Positions 1-13,993 of a DNA stretch of 64,000 bases are shown here, piece by piece. The DNA is from Zygnema cylindricum. Its lineage: Eukaryota > Streptophyta > Zygnematophyceae > Zygnematales > Zygnemataceae. Location: positions 93,878 through 157,877 of the forward strand of contig JBBHKE010003237.1 in NCBI GenBank assembly GCA_037447655.1. Reading direction: 5' to 3'. The translations under genes and the position numbers were made by a program. The notes under the pieces are model-generated. The model was not told where the DNA came from and ran no database searches. It saw only the letters and a list, made by a program, of their open reading frames with translations. Within the stretch, counting starts at the first letter, position 1. Each line of letters begins with the position of its first letter.

Positions 1-111
1 GAGAGAGAGAGAGAGAGAGAGGTGAGAAAGGGGAGAAAGGGAGGGAGAGAAAGAAGGAGAGAGTGAGGGAGAGATAGCGATAAGGGGAGGGAGGTAGAGA
101 AAGAAGAAAAC
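1..111. repeat. GA-rich simple repeat
   Basis: Nearly pure (GA)n followed by degenerate GGGAGA/GAAAGA. It lies inside what would be a late intron of the minus-strand GH1 gene, whose exon 6 starts at 688. No coding signal. Confidence 0.9.
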
Positions 112-120
112 CTATTAACA

Positions 121-440
121 GCAAAAGCGCTGTAAAGCGCTTCGCAGTATGGTTGAACATAAAGAAACTGCGCTAAACAGCGCAGTAGTATGTTTTTTAT
201 GCTACAGCAAAGCGCTGCCATGAAAACTACAGGCGCTTGCTTTGTATGATAAAGCAAAGCGTAGTGAACAAACAAAGGACGCGTCCACAAAGTTAAACGC
301 ACGTCCACACAAGCACTTCGCTGTGCACAAATTCAGTTGCAAACCTCAAACAACAAAACTTAAACGACATCGTATTTTTTGTATGATGACGCGACAAATC
401 GCGTCAAAGAAATACAAGTTGGTATGACGCTTCGCGAAAT
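121..440. repeat. Stretch packed with short GCGC-type palindromes
   Basis: Several short inverted repeats follow each other: AGCGCTGTAAAGCGCT, TGCGCTAAACAGCGCA, GACGCGACAAATCGCGTC and TTCGCGAAATGTCGCGAA. GC content is higher than in the surrounding DNA. The reading frames here show no protein family. It may be intronic DNA of the GH1 gene or a small mobile-element remnant. Confidence 0.5.
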
Positions 441-480
441 GTCGCGAAAACGACAATTATCCAAAAGAAGAAAGAGATGG

Positions 481-549
481 AGGGAGGGGAATAGCGATAG
501 AGAGGGAGTGAGAGAGGAAGAAAGAGAGGGAGGGAAAGAGGGGAAAGAG

Positions 550-597
<48 letters not shown>
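481..597. repeat. GA microsatellite at the GH1 intron 6 donor
   Basis: Degenerate GGGA/GAGA sequence ending in an uninterrupted (GA)n of about 45 bp. On the coding strand of the GH1 gene it is (TC)n, starting five bases into intron 6. Confidence 0.9.
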
Positions 598-598
<1 letters not shown>

Positions 599-599
599 A

Positions 600-3836
<3,237 letters not shown>

Positions 3837-4434
3837 ATTTAAAGTTTCTTTTTTTTTTTCTTCTCTTTATGAATCTTAAACATCTGACGTCTGATCCGGA
3901 TCCCTCCCAACGACGGTCTTGATCTGATCCGCCCTCTCTCTCTCCCTCTCACTCTCTCCCTTCTCCTCTCCTGTATCAACTCTTAAGTTTTTTGAATAAA
4001 ATATCATATTTTTAACGATTTCAATTCCGTACGATTTCGATTCCGTACGACATCAATTCCGTACGACTTTTTTTCAAACCTTAAAAATGGCTCCAAATAT
4101 TGAAAGCTCCAAAAAAAAAAAAAATTATAAAGGAAAAAAAAACAAGTGACGTTTCTTGGATATGGATTTTTGTTTTTTACAGATCGATTTTTCCAACGCG
4201 AAAAAAAAATAAAAAAAATAATAATAATAATAAATAAAATAATAAATAAAAATAAAATAAATAAAATAAAACAACAAATTAAACGAGAGAGAAAAAAAAA
4301 AAAAAAAAAAAACGCGAGGATGGGCAGAAAAAAAAAGTTCAAAGTTTTGTCTTTTTTTCGTAGATCGACCGTACAGTTTTTCTTTTCGGGCAGCTCAAAA
4401 ATAATAAACGAAAACCTTAGAAGTTGAAAATATA
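3837..4434. other. Gene-free stretch upstream of the GH1 start
   Basis: Contains a CT-rich run (3935-3972), a 16-bp tandem repeat at 4024-4066, an (AAT)n-like run near 4203-4275 and poly(A) near 4290-4310. It would include any promoter of the GH1 gene, but no TATA box can be placed with confidence. Confidence 0.5.
4024..4066. repeat. Three copies of ATTCCGTACGA with exact 16-bp period
   Basis: The 11-mer ATTCCGTACGA begins at 4024, 4040 and 4056. CCGTAC/GTACGG words are then very frequent to about 6.9 kb. Confidence 0.8.
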
Positions 4435-4488
4435 GTTCAAAAGTAGGTGACCGTACGCCCATACAATATGCCTATTGTATGCAAAACA

Positions 4489-4969
4489 TAGTTGTTCAAA
4501 TCGCGCGATTTTTTCCTTTTTCCCGATTAAAACGTATAGTTCGTGACTTTTGAATAAATCGAAAAAAAACGCGATGTACTTTCTGTCCGGTAAACTGAAC
4601 GGATAATTTACGGAAACTGTACGGTATGTACATTAAGTGTATGGTTTTGTACCCAAAAAGGAAGGAATTTGACTAAAAGATACGTTGCACTTCGTAGTAC
4701 TTTCTGTCTGGTAAACTTAACAGCTATTTAACGGGAAACGTACGGAACTGTACCAATATTGTACGGGATGTGACGAAAAAAGACGGGAACTGTACGGAAA
4801 ATGTACAAACTGCGGGATATGTAAAATTTATTTTTGTTTACATGTACGAAATAGTACGGACGAAAATTCATTAACGATTTTTACGATTTTTTCAAAAGGT
4901 TCAATGCGTTTGTTACGTATAATTCGTGGCGATTAAATCATTCGCACTAAACGCCGTGAACAACTATGA
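4489..4969. mobile_element. Mutator-like small element I
   Basis: Begins TAGTTGTTCAA and ends TGAACAACTA(TGA), flanked by 9-bp TGCAAAACA (4480-4488) and TGCAAAACC (4970-4978). A 9-bp target duplication is the Mutator-superfamily signature. Internal sequence is rich in GTACGG words; no frame encodes a transposase. Confidence 0.5.
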
Positions 4970-4978
4970 TGCAAAACC

Positions 4979-5508
4979 ATAGTTGTTCAAAACGTATTTT
5001 ACACACGTTTCGAACGCGCGTACAATACGTAGAAACTGGAGAGTCGATTTGAAAAAAACGTTAATGAATTTTTTCCGTACAAATCCGTACATTTTTAAAA
5101 AATTTAATTGAACATGTACCGCAGTTTGTACGCTTTCCGTTAAATGAGCGGTGAAAAACATTATTGAACGCCCGTACAAAATTTGAACTCACGGCGTTCA
5201 AATAGTGTGACGCCGCAAAGTCTCTTTTTGAAAATTATTTGTAGACGTCACATTATTTTCCCGTACAATCCATGTACATTCTGTTCGGTTTACTGAACAG
5301 AAAGTACGGATACGTGCATCAATTTTTTTTTGTAAACTACCGTACAGTTTCCGTAAAAAGTCTAACAGTTTCAGTAATTTGTTTATTAGTTCCCGTAATA
5401 TGTCAGTTTCAGTTTACAGTAGACGTTTTTTTGCGTATTTTTCAAAAGTCACGTACAATACGTAGAAACTGGAAAAAAATGAAAAAATCCACGTATTGAA
5501 CAACTAGG
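4979..5508. mobile_element. Mutator-like small element II
   Basis: Begins ATAGTTGTTCAA and ends TTGAACAACTAGG, flanked by TGCAAAACC (4970-4978) and TGCAAAACA (5509-5517). Its right end, inverted, matches the left end of element I for about 70 bp with gaps. I and II could therefore be a single element of about 1 kb split by a later event, or two sequential insertions sharing one target. Confidence 0.5.
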
Positions 5509-6770
5509 TGCAAAACATACAATATGACCTTAAGACCCATATTGTATTGGTCGAAAAATGGAAAAAAGTAGTTACAGGGTTGAGTTGCACATCGATCGAT
5601 AGAGAATTAAACGTCATGTCTAAATTTTGAAAAAAAATCGGAAAAAAAAAAAAATTATGTTAGTTTTGAGGTAAAACTTATTTAAACCGTTAGATTCAGA
5701 CGATCGGACGGTCTCTGATCAAAGTAGTGATATAAAAAGATCACATGAAAAGCCCATAATACAACTTACGATAGGACTATTTGTCATATTGCGTCTGCAA
5801 TTTTGAACGTCCGCTTGTTTTAGTTCGCTAAAAAATTTCGTCCGTCGGCGTGCGCTGAACTATGATCATACGTCAGATTCGTACGTCCGTAGAAGAATGT
5901 CCACAACGAACACCCATACAGTATGCCTACTCTACGCGAGTTTAGTGCCAAGTTTTGTGCGCCTACCAAAGGCTTACCATAAAAACGCCTACTTTTGAAC
6001 TATGGTTGAAATTTACGAATTGCAATATTTTTCGGTCAGCTGAAACAAAAACCAAAAAAAAAAAAAAAGTTCAAAGTTTAGAAAGTTGGAAATATTGGAA
6101 TTTCAGAAGGCGTTATTATCCGGGCAGGCAAAAAAAACATATGAGTGTACGGAAATTGTACGGGTAAAATATCGTACGATCCACCCTGTTCAACAATTAC
6201 TGTATTTTTTTCAGGTGTGTGAATTTAACATTTGACTACGTGTATTTAACAATAACATAATTTTGTGTCATTTCGGGTACAGAAGTACAAAAAAAAGTTT
6301 TCTATTGGCGGAGGGCATTTTGAAATTGTTCGGACAATCATTATAAAAAATAATATTTATAATTATTATTTTTCGAATTATTATTATCACAGAACAACAT
6401 TAAAAAAGTCCAACTAGGAAAAAGAACTTGTCCTCATTCAAGTTAATTGGGACTGTTTTGTACGGTAAAGTACAATACAGTACGGTAGTCATATGAAATC
6501 AGTACAGATCGTTTGGACGGACGATGTCCGTTCGTTTCAAAAGAAATACAACAAAAGTGGGAAACTGCAAAACTGGAAAATTCTAAAACTAGAAAAATGT
6601 AAATCATGGAAAAACTGTAAAATTGGAAAACTGCGCATTATCAAACCGCAGAAGTACGTCGGTTATAACTGTATTTCTATTTGGCCTATCATGCCCGGAA
6701 TGACGTGGACATAACTGAACTTGTACGATTGTACCCTCTCAAATTTCGTACAAAAAAGTACAGTACTGTA

Positions 6771-6988
6771 CACCCTGTATCGCTAATAGTGTTAATAATT
6801 TTTTCGCCACTTAAAACATCTTTTCTCCGTACACACTTGTCCGATTTTCAATTTGAGACTGTCAATCGGAAGCTGAGAATGTTACCTTTCAATCGCAACC
6901 GTCAGACCTAAAAACCGGCATTCGTGTACGGAGAAAATATGTTTTAAGAGACGAAAAAAACATTAACACTAATAGCGATTCACGGTAT
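6771..6988. mobile_element. MITE-like inverted-repeat element
   Basis: Left arm 6771-6838 and right arm 6922-6988 are inverted copies of about 66 bp (TATCGCTAATAGTGTTAAT..., TTAAAACAT..TTTTCTCCGTACAC) around an 85-bp centre. It has no coding capacity, as for a miniature inverted-repeat element. Confidence 0.75.
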
Positions 6989-6994
6989 ATTGTG

Positions 6995-7157
6995 CTGAGA
7001 GGTCGCAAACGGTCAATCGAAACCGTGACCAACCGTTAACCGACCGCCCGCGCCGGATCCAGAACGGATTCGGTTGACAACTTTTGGGGGTCGGGCGGTT
7101 TCTGTCGGTTGATTCACCAGGAAAAAAACGGTCGGTTACGGTCGGTCAACCAAAAAA
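6995..7157. repeat. GC-rich inverted words (ACGGTCGGTTAACC type)
   Basis: Repeated GGTCGGTTACGGTCGG and its complement (AACCGTTAACCGACCG) form imperfect palindromes. Similar words, including TTTGCGACCTCTTATTGTGCTG, recur inverted near 17640-17850, so both belong to one dispersed repeat. Confidence 0.45.
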
Positions 7158-7508
7158 CCATAGTTCAAAAAAAGGCATTTTTATGGAAGGCCTTTTATCC
7201 TAAATTGTGTTATGGGCTTTTCATGTGATCTTCTTAGATTGGTACTTTGATGAGTGATCGTCGGATCGTTTGAATCTGACAATGTAAATAAAAATCTTTG
7301 GTCCGAATGTTTTAATTGGTCCAATTTTTGGTCTGAAGGTTTTAATTGGTCCCAATAAGTTCGAATACAATATGGGTCTTAAGGTCATATTATGTGTTTT
7401 GCGTGCAATAGGCATATTGTATGGGCCTACTTTCACCTACTTTTGAACAATGCAAAAAACCAAAAACAAATGAAAATTTTGTAAAGTCCTTATAACCCAA
7501 CATTATTG

Positions 7509-7637
7509 TACTTTGTACTCTTTGGTATCGTGGAAGTACGTGACATCATGATTAGCATCGTAAATCTGACACGATAGTACACTATTCATTTCACAAATCT
7601 TAGGGAACGCAACCAATCGTAATTATTGGCTTATTCA
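7509..7637 (+). repeat. Dispersed repeat R, left copy (continues at 13728)
   Basis: Starts TACTTTGTACTCTTTGGTAT and is closely matched by 17368-17629. It is interrupted exactly at 7638 by element A1, resumes at 13728 as TACGTCGTACATT, and so gives the host context of that insertion. Confidence 0.75.
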
Positions 7638-8700
7638 TGTTGTAATTTATAAATCTTTATTTCCAGTAAATAGGGGTAAAAATAACTTAAAATGTTTTTC
7701 TAATTAGTCTACTGTAATACTTACCTTAATTAGCGTTACAGTAGCAAAAAGTACAGTAGAGTGTATTGTACTTTTACAAGGATACGTGTCGGCAAAAGAA
7801 TATATGCAGGTTTTTCGGAGTGGCGCGGAGAATCAGCCACACACGTCACGCAGTTGACAATTTGATTCACAAGATCAGACAAACGAGATCTGAACAGAGT
7901 ATTCCGGAAATAAATGGTATAGTTCGACGGTACCATCATCGATTGAATTTGTTCCAACGGACGCGATTCACTTGAGACCACAAGCGTGATTTACGAGGGA
8001 CCACAAGCGTGATTCACCAGGGACCAAAAGCGTGATTCGCGTGGGACCACAAATGACCAAGCACCTAGGTGCTTCGTACAACACAACCACATTCAGCTAG
8101 ACTTTAGCGACTATCGCTGACTAAGCATTTGGAACGTTTTGTGTACGGTTGGAACATTTTGGGTACGGTTCAATATCTTGAAATATCTGAATAATATTGT
8201 TTTGTAGTTTAGTGTAATAAAAAATAGTGTTCACCTAATCAGGTTTTTTGAAAGTAGTAATTAGGGTTTTGAGGTAAAGTGACGTACAGGTAGGATGCTT
8301 TGTCCTTAGTCAGGATAATAACCGTAGTAACGGTTACCCAAATTAGTATATATTAGTAGATACACACTGTGAGTATATAACTTAGGACTTAGCCAATTTT
8401 GTAGCATCTTGTATTGGGAATATGACTTTCTAAGGGCAGTTTTTTTGGGAAACTTCCAGACATCATATCTCATGGTTTACTAAATCATTTGAGCCGCAAT
8501 TTTGTGAATTGTTAGTTTACTTTGTTATTTATCACTGTGGCAAATTTGAGGCATATTGGTTATTTGAGTCATATTTTGTGTCAGTTGAAGTTGGCTGTTG
8601 AGTAGGTACTTTGATAGTTTCTACTATTTTTCATGTCTACTTCCACTACCACTGTTGGTCCTCCTCCTGAAACTGTGGTTGTAAACAACAGGTTATTGGC
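7638..8700 (+). repeat. A1 5' LTR
   Basis: 1,063 bp, TGTTGTAATTTATAAATC to GTAAACAACA. It holds a TATA-like GAGTATATAACT near 8369, a 23-bp minisatellite at 7976-8055, and the gag ATG at 8633, 68 nt before the LTR end. Confidence 0.9.
7976..8055 (+). repeat. 23-bp minisatellite in A1 5' LTR
   Basis: GACCACAAGCGTGATT-type units begin at 7976, 7999, 8022 and 8045, exactly 23 bp apart. The 3' LTR keeps fewer units (about 13053-13090) and the A2 LTR has about four (20998-21105). It is probably upstream promoter sequence. Confidence 0.8.
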
Positions 8701-9467
8701 ATTTTGTCAAGAATTCCTATCTTCAATGGCCAAAAGTATGCTTACTGGGCGGCGATGGTTGAATCATCGTTTCAAACTGCTGACTTATTGGGGGTCTTGG
8801 ATGGCTCCATTGATGAAACAGATCCATCTTGGGCGAAAAAAGAATTCAATGGCAAAGAAACAATTTAATTCTTTCTATTTCAGAAAATTTGGTCATGCCT
8901 CGACTGAAAATGAAGAGGAAAGTGAGATTTGGACATCATTAAAATCCGCTTTTGACAAAGCGAATGTTCAAGCGAAGCTGCTGGTGGCTGCAAAAATTTG
9001 GGGATACAAATACTCAGGGGGAACTATGGTTGAGTATTGTGAAAATTATCGTGCCCTCATTGATGCTCACTTTTCTGCTGGGGGGTCATTTCCTGAGTTT
9101 GCTGGGGGTCATTTCCTGAGTTTCAACAAGCAGCTTTGCTTATTAGAGGGCCCTCTAATAGCATGAAGGGTGTGTCTATTCAATTAAAGAGTCATGATAA
9201 AGCTAGCTGGTCATTTCAGTTAGCGTATAATCTTATATTGGAGGAAGAGAATAATACTAAACTCCTTAAAGGAGAAGGAAAAATTGAAGCATTTGCCACA
9301 GTTCATCAGAAAAAGATTCAATTTAACCATAATCAATTTAAGTTTAATCAACGACAGGATAGGTCATCTACTACTACTTGTTTTAATTTTTTTGAGAAGG
9401 GTCATGGATACAAGTTCTATCATAAACTGAAGAAGGCTAATGAAACAGGTTAATAAAGGCCAGGTTG
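8633..9467 (+). pseudogene. gag: A1 gag remnant
   Basis: Gag packages the element RNA. It begins MSTSTTTVGPPPETVVV inside the LTR and runs through a gag core (ILDG-like region, then the SGGTMVEYC segment near 9020) to a Lys-rich tail with a damaged zinc knuckle near 9376: one Cys and the His are recognisable, the other two Cys positions read Phe and Tyr. An early frame change separates the N-terminus from the core, and about 25 bp (GAGTTTGCTGGGGGTCATTTCCT) is duplicated near 9087-9120. Non-functional. Confidence 0.8.
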
Positions 9468-9599
9468 GCAGCAAAGCTAGTATCAAAGAGGCTTTTATGG
9501 AAATCCTTCCCGTGGAAATGCTCTTTTCTCACCTTCTGCAACTAATGCAGATGAGTCTCTAAGCTTCAATGAGCAAGCTGCCAACATGTGCTCGAACAA

Positions 9600-10660
9600 A
9601 GAGACTTTTAAAAATCTGCAACAAACATCGCTTGTGGCATGAGTGTTCAAACCCTAGCTCAGGGTGATGTATCTTTGATGGTAGATGTGGGGGGAAAGTT
9701 GGTAGCGAGAACCCTTCAAAATGTTTTGTATGTTCCAGACTTTAAGAAAAATCTATTTTCTACATCATTAGTGGAGAGCAAAGGCTTTGAAGTTGTTCTG
9801 AAAGGAGGGAGACAGGTTGTTAGCAAGAAAGGGAAAGTAACAGTAACATGAACTAGAGATGCTTGCAAAATGTACCGGATGGACATGGCTGAATATAAAT
9901 AAAATGATGTTCTCTACTCTACTGTCCAATGTGACAATGAGTTGTGGCATAAAAGATTAGGACATATGAATCATGATAGTCTTAAGAAAATGGTGAAATC
10001 GGGAAAGTCAAGGGAGTTTCTCTCTTTTCTCATCCTATAAAATCATGTGATGGTTAATCGCTTGGCAAGATTCACAAATTGCCATTTCCACAATAAACAG
10101 ACCACAGATCGAAGAAAGTTCTATGTTCTCGGTCTTTCACAAATGGCTTCAACTGGAGGCGTCCACTTTATGGTTACATTCACAGATGACTTCTCGAAAT
10201 CCACTAAAGTCTACTTCATGCAACATAAGAGTGAAGTGTTCACTCACTTCAAACACTACAAAGCATGGGCGGAAAAGCTTCATGGAGTTCCAATCTTGGC
10301 GTTGAGATCAGACAATGGGGGAGAATACACATCAAAGGAATTCAAAGAATTTCTCATCCAGGAAGGTATTTGTCACAATCTTACTGTTCCATATACACCA
10401 GAACAGAATGGTGTTTCTTAAAGATTAAATAAGATTGTGAGAGAGAGTGCTCATCCATGCTTGCAGATAAAGGGCTAGATTTGAAATTCCGGGCTGAAGC
10501 ACTGAATTGTGCTTTTTATATTAAGAACAAAATTGCTTTTAGATCTATTAGCACCACACCTTATGAGCTTTGTACAGGAGAGAAACTTGATGTTAGCCAC
10601 TTTAAAATCTTTGGCAGCAAGTGTTTTATTCTAGATACTTCACAGGATAGATAGAAAATG
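9600..10660 (+). pseudogene. pol: A1 protease remnant and integrase pseudogene
   Basis: The aspartic-protease active site (DTGAS in relative D1) is missing, and only the C-terminal part, ending VLYVPDFKKNLFSTSLVES, remains near 9640-9850. The integrase follows: the WHKRLGHMN zinc-binding start near 9944, then the DDE core with TDDFS (about 10186), RSDNGGEY (about 10309) and PEQNGV (about 10400). The GAG-pre-integrase segment is scrambled around 10000-10100 and there are in-frame stops, including one right after PEQNGVS. Confidence 0.8.
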
Positions 10661-11029
10661 GAGGCTAAGGGCTTACCAAGAATTTTTATGGGGTATGATG
10701 ATAATGCAAAAGGATATAGAGTTTTTGTATTTGAGGAACAGAAAGTGATTATCTCTAGGAATATCTAAATTAAAGATGAACAGGATTCCGTTGACCTTTT
10801 TAAAGTGCCAGATCAACCGACAAAAGAAAAGTAAGAATGTGTCATTTTTCACCATACGCAGCGAGTTTACTTTCCACCGGCAAATGGGACACCTCTTCCT
10901 TCAATTCCTTTGGTGCCTTTACAGATGCTTCACCACAAGCTACGGCTCAGTTTGAAGGAACTACTACATACTCTGTACCAGATCAAGTTATGGTTCAAAC
11001 TAAATATAAATATCAGAGGTTGCTGACGA

Positions 11030-12660
11030 TCTCAACCGCAAAATTTCAAAGGGGAAATAGATCTAGCAGCCGTCTCCAAGCAAGCTCTCACTTTGCTTTT
11101 TCTGTAGCTACAGAGGAGCCTCAAATGATCCAGGATGCCTTCTTATCACGTGAGAGAAATCAGTTGATCGAGGCGGCAAACAATGAAATCAAGTCTATTA
11201 TGGAGGCATAGACAAAGGAGCTAGTGGATCTTCCTCTGGGAAGAAAAGCCATTAGCAGCAAATGGGTATTCAAGGTGAAGCTGAACTCAGACAACACCAT
11301 CGAAAGATACAAGGCCAGGCTAGTGGCCAAAGGGTAAAATCAAAAAAAAGTTATTGACTTTGAGGAAACCTTCTCTCTAGTTGTCAGATTTCCCACTGTC
11401 AAAATTTTGCTAAGTCTAACGGTCATAGAGAATATGAAAATACAACAAATAGATGTGAAAACTGCTTTTTTCCATGGAGAGGTAGAAGAAACCATTTATA
11501 TGAAATAACTTGAAATATAGGTTGAAAAGGGAAAGGAAGAATTAGTGTGTAAATTGATGAAATCTTTGTATGGGCTAAAACAATCCCTATGTCAATGGAA
11601 TTTGAAGTAAGATGAGTCTTCACTTGGCTAAGATTTAAGAGAATTATCTCAGATCATTCTGTATATGTCTTACAAGGGGAGGATGGGATAGTATACATTG
11701 ATGTATATGTGGATGACTTATTATTAATAAGTAAGTCAATGGATGAAAAAACCGCATTAAAGCGGCTTTAAGGTTTAGGTTCGAGATGAAAGACCTCGGT
11801 GAGGCCAAGTATATTTAAGGAATACAGGTAGAAAGAATCAGAAACAAAAGGTTTATTATGTTATTTATAAAGAAGGAATAGGTAACATGTTGGAAAGATT
11901 TGAAATGAAAGATGTAAAGGGATCAATAACTCCTATAGAATTCAACCAAAAATTGGAAGTAAGGGATTCAGAGTCATGCATTATGGTGTGTGAGAGTCTA
12001 AAGTCGGGGGAGGAAGAGTTTATGGCTTCAAAGCTATATAGACAGAAAGTTGTTGGAAGTCTTATATATTTTATAAACTGTACAAGACCTGATAATGCAG
12101 CAGCTATGGGGGTCCTGAGTAGAAGTTTGTAGAATCCTAAAAAGGTAGGCTGGGAAGCAACAAAAAAGGTGTTGTGATATCTTGCAGGAACTCAAAATCT
12201 TAAGCTTGTATTCGAAGGAGGAGTGGTAAAAATACAGACGTGGAGCGATGCTAGCTATGGAGACATGCCAAGCCGGAAATCTACGACCTGCTTTGTTTTG
12301 AAGATTGGAGACGGAACTTGCTGCTGAATTAGCAAATTACAAAAGGTTACAGCTCAATCCACAATGGATTCAGAATATATGGTAGCAGCTTTCGCCCTCA
12401 AGGAGATCCTATGGGTCAAGTGTGTTTTACAGGAACTTGGGTATATGCAAACTGGTCCTCAAGCTATCTGGTGTGACAACCATGCAGCCATTGCAATTGC
12501 CTCTAACCCCATCAATCACTTTAAGAGCAAAGACATGAATATTAGACTGCACTTTGATAAAGAAAAGATACTTGCAAAAATTGTTAAGTTATGTTATTTA
12601 CCAGACAAGAAGATGGTAGCTGACATGTTAACATAAGCCCTTCCAGCTCCTAAGTTACAA
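11030..12660 (+). pseudogene. pol: A1 reverse transcriptase and RNase H pseudogene
   Basis: The reverse transcriptase copies element RNA into DNA. Visible motifs are [19 protein letters not shown] (about 11279), the palm box VYVDDLLL at 11702-11725, FEMKDLGEAKY (about 11788) and the RNase H pieces IQTWSDASYGD (about 12232) and CDNHAAIAIA (about 12474). Several stops (TAG, TAA) and frame changes break it. A chromodomain is absent, as expected for copia. Confidence 0.85.
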
Positions 12661-12704
12661 TTTTGAAGAGATGTTACTGGAAAAAATGAGTAAGTGAGTC
12701 TAAA

Positions 12705-12716
12705 GATTTAGGGGAG
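12705..12716 (+). other. A1 polypurine tract
   Basis: AAGATTTAGGGGAG sits directly before the TG of the 3' LTR, where plus-strand DNA synthesis is primed. Confidence 0.8.
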
Positions 12717-13722
12717 TGTTGTAATTTATAAATCTTTATTTTCTGTAAATAGGGGTAAAAATAACTTAGAATATTTTTCTAATAGTCTACAGTAACACTT
12801 ACGTTAATAAGCGTTACTGTAGCAAAAAGTACAGTAGAGTGTATTGTACTTTTACAAGGACACGTGTCGGCAAAAGAAAATATGTAGATTTTTCTAGTGG
12901 CGCCGAGAAATTGCCACATGCGTCACGCAGTTGACGATTTGATTCACAAGATCGGACGAAGGGGATCTAAATCAAGAATTCTGGAAATAAATGGTATAGT
13001 TCAATTGTACCATCGTCGATTGAATTTGATCCAACGGACGCGATTCACTTGGCTCCACAAGCGTGATTCGCGTGGGACCAGAAGTGACGAAGCACTTAGG
13101 TGCTTTGTACTACACGACCACATTCGGCTCGACCTCAGCGACTATTGATGACTAAGCATTTGGAACGTTTTGTGTACGGTTGTAACGTTTTATGCACGGT
13201 TCAATATCTTTAAATATGTGAATAACATGGTTTTGTAGTTTAGTGTAATAAAAAATAGTGTTCCATTAATATGGTTTTTAGAAAGTAATAATTAGGGTTT
13301 TAAGTACAGTGACGTACATGTAGGATGCTTTGTCGTTAGTCAAGATAATAACCGTAGTAACAGTTACCCAAATTAGTATAGATCAGTAGATACACACTGT
13401 GAGTTTATAACTTAGGACATAGCCAATTTTGTACCATTCAGTATTGAGAATATGACTTTCTAAGGGCAATTTTTTTGGGAAACCTCGAAACATCGTATCT
13501 TATGGTTTAGTGGGTCATTTGAATTGCATCTTTGGGAATTGTCAGTTTACTGTATTGTTTATCACTGTGGCAAATTTGAGGCATATTGGCTATCTGAGTC
13601 ATATTTTGTGTTAGTTCAAAGTTGGTTGTTGAGTAGGTACTTTGATAGTTTCTGCTGTTTTTCGTGTCTACTTCCACTACTACTGTTGGTCCTCCTCCTA
13701 CAAATGTTGTTGTAGAACAACA
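12717..13722 (+). repeat. A1 3' LTR
   Basis: 1,006 bp, same ends as the 5' LTR; shorter mainly because of fewer 23-bp units. The gag ATG homologue reads GTG here. Confidence 0.9.
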
Positions 13723-13993
13723 ATTCATACGTCGTACATTATTGCAAAGTGCTAATTACGTATTTTATACCGTGTTTCCACATATATATCATATTATTAT
13801 GTTAATGTCTTGCAGCATGTAGTAATAATTAGTTAATAAATTAGTTAAAATCAAACTATTACGTCGATTTCCCATGACTAGTCTTAATTATTGGCGTACT
13901 CACATGTGTCAAAAAATAAACCGATAAATTGAATTGCTATTTAAGTTATAGAAACTCGACCACAATTCAAACAAAACTTTGTCATACACTAAA

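Larger units (their letters stand above)
4435..7448. mobile_element. Fold-back (long inverted repeat) element, about 3 kb
   Basis: The left arm (4435-4488, resuming at 5518-5790 and near 5965-6005) is matched in inverted order by the right arm 7158-7448. Shared blocks include GTTCAAAAGTAGGTGA, CCCATACAATATGCCTATTG, GACCTTAAGACCCATATTGT and GATCACATGAAAAGCCCATA. The left arm is interrupted by two small elements. No transposase frame is present inside, so it is a non-autonomous DNA element or a rearranged palindrome. The outer ends and any target duplication are not certain. Confidence 0.6.
7638..13722 (+). mobile_element. Element A1: full-length, decayed Ty1/copia retrotransposon
   Basis: 6,085 bp with LTRs beginning TGTTG and ending CAACA, target duplication ATTCA (7633-7637 and 13723-13727), and a polypurine tract before the 3' LTR. 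The order of coding parts is gag, protease, integrase, reverse transcriptase, RNase H, which defines Ty1/copia. Many stops and indels and clear LTR divergence show an old copy. The empty target survives in repeat R at about 17611-17629. Confidence 0.92.

Noticed and set aside
7976-8055. CRISPR-like array
   Set aside because: The 23-bp units are contiguous with no spacers, lie in a retrotransposon LTR, and the genome is a plant.
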